Positions 45,965-55,084 of a DNA stretch of 64,000 nucleotides are shown piece by piece. The DNA comes from Bradyrhizobium sp. AUGA SZCCT0283 (GTDB taxonomy: Bacteria; Pseudomonadota; Alphaproteobacteria; Rhizobiales; Xanthobacteraceae). Under the pieces are notes generated by a model. That model saw nothing but the letters and a program-made list of their open reading frames with translations. It was not told the DNA's origin and did no database searches. The stretch is taken from the NCBI RefSeq assembly GCF_018130385.1, contig NZ_JAFCLU010000003.1, positions 186,001 through 250,000 on the forward strand, read 5' to 3'. The position numbers and the translations under genes are program-made. Positions within the stretch are counted from its first letter, which is position 1. Each line of letters begins with the position of its first letter.

Positions 45965-47962
45965 TCACCGCTCGACGAAGGCGCGCTGGAACTGATCCAG
46001 GATCGGTTTGAACAGATAGCTCAGCATGGTCCGGCTGCCGGTCTGCATGAACACTTCCGCGGGCATGCCCGAGGAGAGCTGCAGCCCGGCCAGCCGCCGG
46101 CGCTCTTCTTCCGGCAGCATGATCCGGACCGTGAAATAGGACGTGCTGGTCTGCTGGTCGCGGGTCGTGTCGGGCGAGACATACGACACCTGACCGATCA
46201 ACTGCGGCGTCACCCGCTGGTTGAAGGCCGAGAAGCGGACAAAAGCCTGCTGGCCTTTGCGCACCTGGTCGATGTCATTCGGCTGCAACCGCGCCTCGAT
46301 CTGCAGATCATCGGAATCCGGCACCACTTCCATGATGGCGTCGCCGGCGCGAATGACGCCGCCGATGGTGTGCGCGTTCAGCTGATGGATCACACCCGAC
46401 GTCGGCGCGCGCATCTCGATGCGCTCGAGGATGTCGCGCGCTGAGACGCTTCGTTCGCTGAGTTCGGCTTCCTTGCCCTGCGCCTCGCCGAGTTCCTTGA
46501 CAACTTCCGTCCGCACGTCCTGGTCGAGCCTGACTGTCTGAAGCTTCGCCTCGTCGACCTTGGTTCTGGTCTCGGCGATCGTGGAGATCAACTGGCCGCG
46601 TTCGCCTTCGATTCTGGCGCTCTCGCGCTGCAAGGCCGTGAGCCGCGCCAGCGGCACCAGACGCTTGTCGAACAGCTCCTGCACGCCCGTGAGCTCGCCC
46701 GTGATCAGGTCCAGTTGCTTGGCCTTGGCCGCGACCTGGGCCTCAAGGCCGACGATCTCCTCGCCGAGTTGCGATACCTTGCTCTTGAGCAGCTCCTTCT
46801 GACTCTCGCGGGCCGTCACCCGCGCCCTGAACAGCGACGCCTCCGATGCAAGCAACGTCTTGACATTGTTGTCATCCAGCCGGGCCGACATTTCCGGCGG
46901 AATCGCCGGCCGCGGCAGACCGTCGCGCTCGGCGACCAGCCGCGCGATCTTCGCCCGCACTTCGTCGAGCTGCTTGCTGACCACCTGAAGGCTGGCTTGC
47001 GCCTGCGTCGAGTCCAGCCGCAGCAGCAGATCGCCGGCGTTGACCCGCATGCCGTTATGGACCGGGATCTGCGCGACCACGCCGCCGGTCGGATGCTGGA
47101 TGGTCTTGACGTTGGACTGCACCACCAGATTGCCCGGCACCACGACGGCGCCCGACAACGGCACCAGCGTCATCCAGCCGCCTGCCACCCCGCCGACAAC
47201 GAGCAGCGCCCGCAGGCCGGTGCGTAATTCACCCTCAAAGGCGCGCGCCGCCCGCAGCACGATGCTTTCGCCCGGCGCGCCCGCCACATCCGCCGATCCA
47301 TTGCGATTGGCAAGGAATGCGACGCCAGCGGTCAGGCCATTGCGGACGACCGCCGTCACGGAACGATCGCGCGGCACCGGGCCCGCCGGGCTCGGCGGCG
47401 CCAATTGGGGAGCCTCGATGCGAGGCGACAGCCGTGTATCGTCGATCGGCAGAACCTCCGGCCGCGACCTCGGCATGTTCATGAGCGACGGATCGTCGGG
47501 CGCGATGATCGGACCGCGCGCCTGCCGTTCATTCTGCCAAGAATTGTTTGCCGAAGCATTGCCTGCCGGGCCGCGCGCGCTGCCCGCCGGCGGCGGCGGC
47601 ATGAACTGCGGCTCACGCGTGATGCGTCCGCCACGTGGCGCCGGAGGCTCGGGATCGAGAACCTCGGACTGGGATCCAAAGGGGCCAAGCCAATCCAGCA
47701 CCCGTCCCATCTTGCCTTTCTTTTTCGACCGCTTCGGCCGGACCTGGCGCGAACGCCGCGCGCCCTGACGTGGTTCGTCATTCGCCGGGCGGCGAAGCGG
47801 CGGCCGCTGGTCCTGCAGATTGTCCTGCTCGAAGGCCTGCCGCAATCGCTGCAGTTCGAGGATCAGCGCCTGGCCCTGCGGCGCCGCGATCTCGTCATCC
47901 GTTCCCCCGATCCGGCGTCGCGCAGCTCTTTCATCGGCATGCACGTGATCAAAACCCTTCAT
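45965..47962 (-). CDS. HlyD-family type I secretion adaptor with long N-terminal extension
   Basis: This periplasmic adaptor links the inner-membrane ABC exporter to the outer-membrane channel. The core (about residues 237-665) is normal: one membrane helix (251-272), VQSNVKTIQHPTGGVVAQIPVHNG, a long coiled coil (about 315-500), and the C-terminal hairpin with GMPAEVFMQTGSRTMLSYLFKPI. It has about 235 extra N-terminal residues, cytoplasmic, rich in Arg, Pro and Gly, with a Lys/Arg cluster (PKRSKKKGKMGR). Its start overlaps the stop of the ABC gene by 4 bp. No TolC gene is nearby. Confidence 0.92.
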   Translation of the reverse strand: MKGFDHVHADERAARRRIGGTDDEIAAPQGQALILELQRLRQAFEQDNLQDQRPPLRRPANDEPRQGARRSRQVRPKRSKKKGKMGRVLDWLGPFGSQSEVLDPEPPAPRGGRITREPQFMPPPPAGSARGPAGNASANNSWQNERQARGPIIAPDDPSLMNMPRSRPEVLPIDDTRLSPRIEAPQLAPPSPAGPVPRDRSVTAVVRNGLTAGVAFLANRNGSADVAGAPGESIVLRAARAFEGELRTGLRALLVVGGVAGGWMTLVPLSGAVVVPGNLVVQSNVKTIQHPTGGVVAQIPVHNGMRVNAGDLLLRLDSTQAQASLQVVSKQLDEVRAKIARLVAERDGLPRPAIPPEMSARLDDNNVKTLLASEASLFRARVTARESQKELLKSKVSQLGEEIVGLEAQVAAKAKQLDLITGELTGVQELFDKRLVPLARLTALQRESARIEGERGQLISTIAETRTKVDEAKLQTVRLDQDVRTEVVKELGEAQGKEAELSERSVSARDILERIEMRAPTSGVIHQLNAHTIGGVIRAGDAIMEVVPDSDDLQIEARLQPNDIDQVRKGQQAFVRFSAFNQRVTPQLIGQVSYVSPDTTRDQQTSTSYFTVRIMLPEEERRRLAGLQLSSGMPAEVFMQTGSRTMLSYLFKPILDQFQRAFVER

Positions 47963-49806
47963 GATGAAACACTTTCGGCAAGTGATGCGCGCTGTTCCGC
48001 CTTGGCCTGCGGCGGGGACTGCGGCGATCCCGGCACCCCCTTGCCGCCGGCGTTGCGGACGCGCGCGAATACTTCTGCGCTCGGGCCGAACGCGATCGCC
48101 TTGCCTTCGTAGAGCACCATCGTCATATCCAGCGCGGAGAGCGCGCTCGGGCGATGCGAGATGACGACGACGATGGATTTGTTCTGGCGCATGATTCCGA
48201 TGGCGCGCGTCAAGGCGTTCTCGCCGTCGGCATCCAGATTGGCGTTGGGCTCATCGAGCACCAACAGGAAGGGATCGCCGAACACCGCCCGCGCCAGGCC
48301 AACCCGCTGCTTCTGTCCGGCCGACAGCGACATGCCGCCCTGCCCTATTCGCGTCGCATAGCCCTCCGGCAGGCGCAGGATGATGTCGTGGACACCGGCG
48401 ATCTGCGCAGCCTTCAGGATGGCGTCCGAGCTCGCGTCTTCGTCGAAGCGACAGATGTTCTCCGCCACGGTGCCATCGAACAGGCCGACATCCTGCGGGA
48501 GATAGCCGATGTGCCGGCCGAGATCCGCGTTGCGCCATTGATCGAGCGCCGCGCCGTCGAGCCGCACGGCGCCCCGATGCGCCGGCCAGATCCCCACCAG
48601 CGCCTTCGAGAGCGAGGTCTTGCCCGACGCACTCGCGCCCAATAGCGCCAGCCCTGAGCCGGCCTTGAGCGAAAACGTGACACCGGACACGATCGGCATG
48701 TCGAAGCCTGGTGCGGCCACCGCGAGATTCTGTACGGACAATTCGCGGCACGGGCGCGGCAGCATCACCGGCGGCGCCGGAGGCTGCGCGGTCGCCTTGC
48801 AGATGTCACGCAGGCGCGTGAGGCCCTGACGGGCGGCGGCCAGTTGCTTCCAGGTGCCGAGCGCGATTTCAACCGGCGCGAGCGCGCGCCCCATCAGGAT
48901 CGAGGACGCGATCATGATGCCGCCCGACGCCTTGTCGGCGACGACGAGATAGGCGCCCATGCCCAGCATTCCCGATTGCAGGATGTAGCGCAGCACCTTC
49001 GCGCTCGAGCCGAGATTGGCATAGACGTCGGTCGCGCGGATGTTTTCCTGCAGGTACCGCTCGTTGGCTTCCGACCAGCGCGCCGTCAGCCGATCGGTCA
49101 TGCCGAGCGCCCGAACGATTTCCGCGTTGCGCTGCGTCGCATCCGCCAGCACCTGCCGCTGCGCGTTCAAGTCCATCGCCGCCTTGGTCGCGCCGCGCGA
49201 AATCCGCTCGGTCACCAATGTCATGGCAATGATCGCCGCGGTGCCGAGCAGCGCCGTGAAGCCGATCAGCGGGTGAAACAGAAACAGCCCGATCAGAAAG
49301 ACCGGGATCCACGGCATGTCCAGGAACGCCGTCGGCCCCAGGCCCGACATGAAGGTGCGCACCTGATCGAGATCGCGCAGCGGCTGCTGCATCAGGACCG
49401 GCTTCACCCCGCGCAGCGGCAGGGTGGCGAGCGCCGAATGGATCGACCCCTGCAACGCGCCATCGAACAGCGTTGCGATCCGGCAAAGCATCCGCGAGCG
49501 CATCGCATCGAAATATCCCTGCACCAGGTAGGCGATCAGCACCATCAAGGACAGGCCGAACAGGGTCGCGAGGTTACGGCTCGGAATCACCCGATCGTAC
49601 ACCTGCAACATATAAAGGGAGCCCGACAGCATCAGGATGTTGATGACGCCGCTGAAGACGGCGACGCCGATCATGCGGCGTGCGCTCGCGCGCATCGCGT
49701 TCGCGACGGGATCGTCGGCAGCCAGCGTCGAAAGCAGACCCGAAATTGCGCGGGGCGTCGGCGCCGCCCGCGCCCGGTTCTGTGCCTGCCCCTGAGCGAT
49801 ACCCAT
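47959..49806 (-). CDS. Type I secretion system permease/ATPase (PrtD-like)
   Basis: This 615-residue fused exporter has an N-terminal membrane domain (about residues 45-320, six helices) and a C-terminal ATPase with Walker A GASASGKT (390-397) and signature MSLSAGQKQRVGLARAV, followed by LLVLDEPNANLD. It resembles PrtD/HasD exporters, which lack the N-terminal C39-like domain of HlyB. I chose ATG 49806 (AAGGGCAG box). It is divergent from the candidate substrate gene at 50255 across 448 bp and coupled to the adaptor gene. Confidence 0.94.
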   Translation of the reverse strand: MGIAQGQAQNRARAAPTPRAISGLLSTLAADDPVANAMRASARRMIGVAVFSGVINILMLSGSLYMLQVYDRVIPSRNLATLFGLSLMVLIAYLVQGYFDAMRSRMLCRIATLFDGALQGSIHSALATLPLRGVKPVLMQQPLRDLDQVRTFMSGLGPTAFLDMPWIPVFLIGLFLFHPLIGFTALLGTAAIIAMTLVTERISRGATKAAMDLNAQRQVLADATQRNAEIVRALGMTDRLTARWSEANERYLQENIRATDVYANLGSSAKVLRYILQSGMLGMGAYLVVADKASGGIMIASSILMGRALAPVEIALGTWKQLAAARQGLTRLRDICKATAQPPAPPVMLPRPCRELSVQNLAVAAPGFDMPIVSGVTFSLKAGSGLALLGASASGKTSLSKALVGIWPAHRGAVRLDGAALDQWRNADLGRHIGYLPQDVGLFDGTVAENICRFDEDASSDAILKAAQIAGVHDIILRLPEGYATRIGQGGMSLSAGQKQRVGLARAVFGDPFLLVLDEPNANLDADGENALTRAIGIMRQNKSIVVVISHRPSALSALDMTMVLYEGKAIAFGPSAEVFARVRNAGGKGVPGSPQSPPQAKAEQRASLAESVSS

Positions 49807-50254
49807 TGAACTGCCCTTCGACCCGTCGACCGGGTCTCCCTGCAAGTCTCCTTGACGCGCGATGCAGACCATTTTTCGGCAAGAATGCGACGAATGCCGA
49901 TTGTTCAAGTTCGCTCGTGGGTAGAACGATGGCAAAGGCCGCTATGTCGCCGATCCCGTGTGCACGCGCCCGAGTAAAATTCCGGCATGGGAGGGCCGGC
50001 CTCTCGGATTCGCGCGATGGGCGCCGACAGCGGCTGCAATATCCCTCCTTCGAGCGCGTTCCATTCGCCGTTTTTTGGCGCGGCGCGCGTCACGGATTCG
50101 TCCGTCTATCACCTTGCTTCGGCGCTCAATGGTCGCTGTGTCGGCCGAATGACGCCACGAAGCTAACTGATCCTTCACCATGCGCCCATCCTGCTCCCCG
50201 GCGGATGCGTGCGCCCACACATCATAAACTTCACCAGATAACAGGGGACGAACA
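49807..50254. promoter_or_regulatory. Divergent promoter region of the type I secretion locus
   Basis: This 448-bp gap between the exporter operon and the candidate secreted protein contains no gene with protein-like composition. A GACCCG/CGGGTC inverted repeat lies at 49820-49836, next to the exporter start. The last 30 bp carry CAGGGGA, the ribosome binding site of the + strand gene. Promoter elements could not be assigned with confidence. Confidence 0.4.
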
Positions 50255-51841
50255 ATGGCTCGTTTCACGCACAAGGGACATCACCACCACGTTGTTCTCG
50301 ATCCGCCAGTCGACGAGACCCCGAGCCCGCCGGTCGTCCCGACTCCTCCGTCCACGACACCACCGGAAGAAACGCCTCCGCCCACTGAGACACCCTCACC
50401 GTCCACCGCTCCGACCTTCTCCGAGCTCGGCGCCACCTTCAACGACGCCACCCGGGCGCTGGTCGGCGGCCTATGGCAAAACGCGGTTGAGGAAGGCGGT
50501 CAGGGGCTTGGCAGCGTCGGCCGCTATACGAACGATCTCACCGCGGTGCAGAACGGCCTGCTGGCGGAGGTCAACGCGGGGCAGTTTTCCGGCGCCACGC
50601 TCGGCCATGTTCAGGCGATCCTGTCCGACATCACCACCGCGATTTCGGCGGCCAATGCCTCGGTGAACGGCGGCGGCACGTTCGGCAGCGTGGCCAACGC
50701 GGAACAAGCGCTCCGCGCCAGCCATCTCGACATCATCAATATCGTCAAGACCGATCCTGCACTGAGCAACCTGGCGACGCAGAACGACGCAAACGGATTT
50801 GCGGCGACGCCTGCGCCGCTGGCCGACGGGACCACCGCCGCCAACGCACCCCACGCCAATCTTGCGGAGATCGGCGCGATTTTCAACGACGCAGCCAGCC
50901 TGATCCTTGGAGGCGTCAATGCCGACAACAAGACGCAGATCACCGATGACATCAATGCCGTCATCACCGACATGGAGGCGTTGATCACCGACAATCCGCT
51001 GTTGTTCGGCGGGCTGACCGGCGTCCATGCCGACGCCATCGTGCGTCAGCTCGAGCTCGAACTGACCTATGTCAACCAGGCTGGTGTGAGTCCCGATGCA
51101 GGACGCGCCAGCAACGACAACATCTTGGACATTATCGACATCGTTCAGGGCGATACCAATCTGGCGAACATGGCGTCGCAGGGCGGTATCAACGGTTTCT
51201 CGCCGTTTCCGGATGCCCTCAACCCGACACCGAAGTACATCGACAACGAGGCGCAGACGAATTTCTGGGCCAATTTCATCGCCCAGTCCAATTCGCTTGG
51301 GAAGCAGGCCATGGACCTCGTGGGCAGCGGCGACACCCAGGCCATTGCCACGCTGATTGCTGATCTCAGGACATTCGAGAAGAACGTCACCGACTTCGAC
51401 GCCGCCCAGGGCGGCATCTTCGAGGCGCGGTTCGACAACGAATTGCTTGGCGCGACCAGTACGCTCGGCGCCGAGGTCGACGCGATGATCAAGGGCTTGC
51501 AGACCGGCAACGCGGCCCTGGTTGCCGCTGCTGCGGATCAGATGCACGCCAATTCGGCCGATGTTGGCGGCAACAATATCCCGGTCACCGGCGGCACCTA
51601 CAACCCCGACGGCTTGACGGTCGCCGAGGTGCTTGGGACAGCGGTCGCAGCAGCGCCTGTGGCCGAAACGCCGGCTGTCACGGCCGCAGCGGCTGCCCCG
51701 GACGTGCAACCCGTCGCGGCCCCTACCGTCAGTGTCGAGCAGACAGCGCTTGCGACTGCTGACGTCGGCGGCGACGGCGTGGACCATGCCCATTCCGGCA
51801 TGCCCGAATTGGCACATCATTTACATCACACGTGGGGATAG
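50255..51841 (+). CDS. Candidate type I secreted protein with internal repeats and His-rich ends
   Basis: This 528-residue acidic, Ala/Asn/Asp-rich protein has no signal peptide. The N-terminus has HKGHHHHVV, followed by a Pro/Thr-rich linker (about 20-53). Three related segments follow: about 55-185, 202-320 and a weaker one at 335-450. Segments one and two align at FSELGATFNDATRALVGGL with LAEIGAIFNDAASLILGGV, and at IINIVKTDPALSNLATQN with IIDIVQGDTNLANMASQG. The C-terminus is Ala/Pro-rich, then HAHSGMPELAHHLHHTWG. No RTX nonapeptides occur. Position next to the exporter and lack of a Sec signal make it the likely substrate; its function is unknown. Confidence 0.8.
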   Translation: MARFTHKGHHHHVVLDPPVDETPSPPVVPTPPSTTPPEETPPPTETPSPSTAPTFSELGATFNDATRALVGGLWQNAVEEGGQGLGSVGRYTNDLTAVQNGLLAEVNAGQFSGATLGHVQAILSDITTAISAANASVNGGGTFGSVANAEQALRASHLDIINIVKTDPALSNLATQNDANGFAATPAPLADGTTAANAPHANLAEIGAIFNDAASLILGGVNADNKTQITDDINAVITDMEALITDNPLLFGGLTGVHADAIVRQLELELTYVNQAGVSPDAGRASNDNILDIIDIVQGDTNLANMASQGGINGFSPFPDALNPTPKYIDNEAQTNFWANFIAQSNSLGKQAMDLVGSGDTQAIATLIADLRTFEKNVTDFDAAQGGIFEARFDNELLGATSTLGAEVDAMIKGLQTGNAALVAAAADQMHANSADVGGNNIPVTGGTYNPDGLTVAEVLGTAVAAAPVAETPAVTAAAAAPDVQPVAAPTVSVEQTALATADVGGDGVDHAHSGMPELAHHLHHTWG

Positions 51842-51852
51842 CGGCGCGGCGC

Positions 51853-51893
51853 GGCCTCCAGCCGTCCCCGATGTTCCGGGGAGGCTGGAGGCC
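51853..51893. terminator. Long hairpin after the candidate secreted protein
   Basis: GGCCTCCAGCC and GGCTGGAGGCC (11 bp) enclose TCCCCG/CGGGGA, giving a 17-bp stem with one bulge and a 6-nt loop. No T-run follows, so intrinsic termination is uncertain, but such a stem would block exonucleases. The rest of the gap to 52102 shows no gene. Confidence 0.5.
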
Positions 51894-52102
51894 GATATAT
51901 CGAGTCAAGCACGCGTTCGCCGGTCCGGCTCACGCAGCGGGCGCACCGGAGGGCTTTTCGCCGGCCTGGGCCCGCAAAGGACGATCTTTGGACGATGGCC
52001 TCAGCAACGGCTTTGGGGACCATCATCGGTACGGCAGCGACATCGGCGGTTGGTGGAATCGGCGCGGTTGCTGCTGCGGAAGTGAAGTAGCGGGGCGTAT
52101 GC

Positions 52103-53986
52103 GTGAGGCAGCGTAAGACGGACTATGGGACCATCATTCTACACTGGACGTTCGTCGCGGCATTCGCCGTTGCGCTCGTTACCGGTTTACGCATTGCGAC
52201 CGAAACGCCCGACCGAACCTGGATCAACTGGTTCGACGCCGTGCTGCCGCGCGACAGCGTATGGATCGCCCATATGCAGGCCGCGATCGTCCTGGTCGCC
52301 GTGGCGATCGGCTACATCGTCTATATGCTCCGCTCCGGCCTCGGCCGCCGCGTCCAGCTCGACAAGGTTCGCCTGCGCGGGTTGTTCCGCCGCGGGAAGG
52401 CCAGGCTGAGCGCCGTGATCGCCCTGATGTACTGGATTTTCTTTGTTACGATGTCGGGGCTGTTGGTCAGCGGCGGGCTGCTCTATTTCGGCTTCTACTC
52501 CGGCTACGACGTGGCGATGCTGCACTGGGTGGGGACCTGGGTGATCCTCGCCTTTGTCGTCCTGCATGTCTTGACGCAGTTCAAGAGCGGCGGTGCTTCG
52601 CAATTGCTGCGCATCTTTCGTCCCGCGCCGTTGCCGGCGCCGCCGCCGCGGCTCGATGCGATCGAGCTACTGGGCCTGCTGGCTGAGCAGTCAGCACGCT
52701 TGCCGGAATCCGAAAGTTTCGACGCGCCGCCCGAGGTCTCGTCCCATCCGCTGCAGCCGCGCACGGACACGCGCCACGACCGAACGCGTGAGCCGGATCC
52801 GGCGCCGCGATCCAAGACCGGCCCCGCGAGATCGCGAAACCCGACCCTGCAGGCCAATGCGTTCGTCGTGGCGGCCGCCGCAGCGATCACCGGCGCTTCG
52901 CTGATCGTAGCTACCGATCGGCTGACGGTCGATAGTGTGCACATTCGCCGCATCAACGCCGCCGATGCACCGATCCTCGACGGCGACACGTCCGATCGGG
53001 CCTGGCGCGGCGTCAAGCCGTTCTCGCTCTTGACCGGAGAAGGCGGAAATTTCGACGGCAAGGGAGAAGCCAGGATCGAGATCCGCGCGGTTCACGACGG
53101 CACCTACGCGTATTTCCTCTTCACCTGGGAGGATTCGACGCGCTCACTGAAGCACCTGCCGCTCGTCAAGGAGGCCGATGGATGGCACCTGCTTCATTCC
53201 GGCTTTCAGCTCGGCGACGAGCATCAATACAACGAAGACAAGTTTTCGGTGCTCCTGACCACGATGGATGTCACGCTGGCCGGCGGCCGAACCTTTCATC
53301 CCGGACCGCAGCCGGTGGCCGGCGCGCCGGCCACCATGAGCGGCCGCGGACTGCATTACACGGCAGCCGGCTATGCCGATGTCTGGCAGTGGAAGGCGAC
53401 GAGCAGTGCAGCCGGATGGATGGACGACGCCCATTTCGGGCCGCCGCTCGATCCGACCCCGATGCAGGCGGCCAACGTCGTTCCGTACAAAGGCGGCTTC
53501 GCGCCGGATCCCGGAACGGCAAACTACCGGGACAATTTCGCCGTCGAGGCCGACACGTCAGGCGGTCCGCGCCGCAGCCGCCTGGTCGCCCCGCTGCGCC
53601 TGCCCAAAGTCGTCGCCACCACGACCGACGCGCTGGGGGATATCGACCTCGATCCCACCCACGGCGAAAGCGACGGCGCGCGCTGGTTCATGACCGAACA
53701 GGATTCGGTGCCCTATTCGACCAGTGTCGACGCCCGCATCCCGACGGGGACCGTGATCCCGGGCGTCGTCCTGGGCGGCGAATTTTCAGGCGATCGCGCC
53801 GACGTTCGATGTGCAGCCCGCTGGGCCTCCGGCCTTTGGGCGCTCGAGGTGAGACGCCGGCTCGACACAACAAGCCAGTTTGACGTGCCGATCAGAAGCG
53901 GCGTCTTCATGCGGGTCGCCGCTTTCGACCACAGCCAGATCAGACATACACGGCACGTTCGGCCCATTCGTATCGAGGTGGAATAA
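52103..53986 (+). CDS. Cytochrome b561 domain fused to an ethylbenzene-dehydrogenase-gamma-like domain
   Basis: This 627-residue membrane protein has an N-terminal four-helix cytochrome b561-type domain (about 8-165), with His14, His57, His141 and His155 as candidate heme ligands. A Pro/Arg-rich linker (about 172-248) and a fifth helix (about 252-272) follow. A periplasmic domain of about 350 residues then matches the ethylbenzene dehydrogenase gamma-related fold: APILDGDTSDRAWRGVKPF, ARIEIRAVHDGTYAYFLFTWED and GARWFMTEQDSVPYSTSVDA. Such domains bind heme b. It starts with GTG 52103 and abuts the reductase gene. Probably carries electrons across the membrane. Confidence 0.88.
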   Translation: MRQRKTDYGTIILHWTFVAAFAVALVTGLRIATETPDRTWINWFDAVLPRDSVWIAHMQAAIVLVAVAIGYIVYMLRSGLGRRVQLDKVRLRGLFRRGKARLSAVIALMYWIFFVTMSGLLVSGGLLYFGFYSGYDVAMLHWVGTWVILAFVVLHVLTQFKSGGASQLLRIFRPAPLPAPPPRLDAIELLGLLAEQSARLPESESFDAPPEVSSHPLQPRTDTRHDRTREPDPAPRSKTGPARSRNPTLQANAFVVAAAAAITGASLIVATDRLTVDSVHIRRINAADAPILDGDTSDRAWRGVKPFSLLTGEGGNFDGKGEARIEIRAVHDGTYAYFLFTWEDSTRSLKHLPLVKEADGWHLLHSGFQLGDEHQYNEDKFSVLLTTMDVTLAGGRTFHPGPQPVAGAPATMSGRGLHYTAAGYADVWQWKATSSAAGWMDDAHFGPPLDPTPMQAANVVPYKGGFAPDPGTANYRDNFAVEADTSGGPRRSRLVAPLRLPKVVATTTDALGDIDLDPTHGESDGARWFMTEQDSVPYSTSVDARIPTGTVIPGVVLGGEFSGDRADVRCAARWASGLWALEVRRRLDTTSQFDVPIRSGVFMRVAAFDHSQIRHTRHVRPIRIEVE

Positions 53987-55075
53987 ATGTCCAGGATTTG
54001 CAAAGTCACGATCAACGACGAGCCGTTTCTGGCGAATCGCGGCGAGCTTCTGCTCGATTGGGCGTTGATGAACGGCGTCGATCTGCCGCACGATTGCCGC
54101 TCGGGAATCTGCGGCGCCTGCCGCGTGCGCCTCGTTGACGGCACGGTGTTCGGCGGCCACAGCCGCGGCGACGACATGATCCATGCCTGCCAGGCCCGAA
54201 TCGTCTCCGATCTGGAGATTGCGATCGAGGCCGCTCCCGAGCCGGTGGCGTTGTCGGCGGAAGTGGCGCAGACCGTTCAGCTCGCGCCCGATGTGGTGGG
54301 CGTCGACATCGAACTGCCGAAGCCGCTCGACTACCTTCCCGGCCAATATTGCAAGCTGCAGTTTCAGGGATTCCCGGCAAGGTCCTACAGCCCGACCTTT
54401 CCGCTGGAAGGCGCGCCTCACGATCACCTGCTGCACTTTCACATCCGGAAGGTCACGGACGGGCTGGTATCCTCGGCGCTCGGCCGCGAAATCCGCCCCG
54501 GGCACCGCGTCAAGCTGACGGGACCGTACGGCCGCGCCTTTTTCAGGCAAGGCCATGCCGGACGCATCGTGCTCGTTGCCAGCGGCACCGGTTTCGCCCC
54601 GATGTGGTCGGTCGCGGTCGCCGCGATCATGGAGCAGCCGCAGCGCGAAATGGTCTTCATCGTGCAGGCCCGCAGCATCCGGTCGCTCTACATGCACGCT
54701 GCGCTGTGCCGGCTGGCGCTGTTTCCCAACGTTACGCTGATCCCGATGGTGTCGGAGCCGCAGCAAATCTCGCACGCCATTCAGAGTGGCAGGCCGACCG
54801 ATCATCTGCCGAAGCTGTCGCCGGACGACGTGGTCTATACCGCGGGCGCGCCTGTCATGACCGATGCGGTGGCGCGGGTTGCAAAGGCCGCGGGCGCCCG
54901 GTGCTACACCGACCCCTTCGTGCAGGAGCCGCGGACTGTCGAACAATCCGGCCTGATGTCGCGTCTCACCGGCTGGCTCAACGAGCCGAAAAGCGGGACC
55001 ATCTCGCCGCAGCCGGCGCGAAAGACGGCGCCGATGCCGCGAGGCGTAGCCGCGGTTGGCGCCGGCAACCGCTAG
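53987..55075 (+). CDS. 2Fe-2S ferredoxin/FAD-dependent oxidoreductase
   Basis: This 362-residue reductase has an N-terminal plant-type ferredoxin domain with Cys37, Cys42, Cys45 and Cys68 (CRSGICGAC, then HAC). A ferredoxin-reductase-type FAD domain (RSYSPTFP) and an NAD(P)-binding domain (VASGTGFAPMWSV) follow. It resembles the reductases of multicomponent oxygenases. Its ATG directly follows the TAA of the cytochrome gene, so the two are translationally coupled and probably work as one NAD(P)H-to-heme chain. The C-terminal 50 residues are extra and Pro/Arg-rich. Confidence 0.92.
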   Translation: MSRICKVTINDEPFLANRGELLLDWALMNGVDLPHDCRSGICGACRVRLVDGTVFGGHSRGDDMIHACQARIVSDLEIAIEAAPEPVALSAEVAQTVQLAPDVVGVDIELPKPLDYLPGQYCKLQFQGFPARSYSPTFPLEGAPHDHLLHFHIRKVTDGLVSSALGREIRPGHRVKLTGPYGRAFFRQGHAGRIVLVASGTGFAPMWSVAVAAIMEQPQREMVFIVQARSIRSLYMHAALCRLALFPNVTLIPMVSEPQQISHAIQSGRPTDHLPKLSPDDVVYTAGAPVMTDAVARVAKAAGARCYTDPFVQEPRTVEQSGLMSRLTGWLNEPKSGTISPQPARKTAPMPRGVAAVGAGNR

Positions 55076-55084
55076 CCGGCCGTT

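Noticed and set aside
50255..51841. RTX (GGxGxDxUx) repeats in the candidate secreted protein
   Set aside because: Only scattered Gly-Gly-Asp triplets are present; there is no nonapeptide array.
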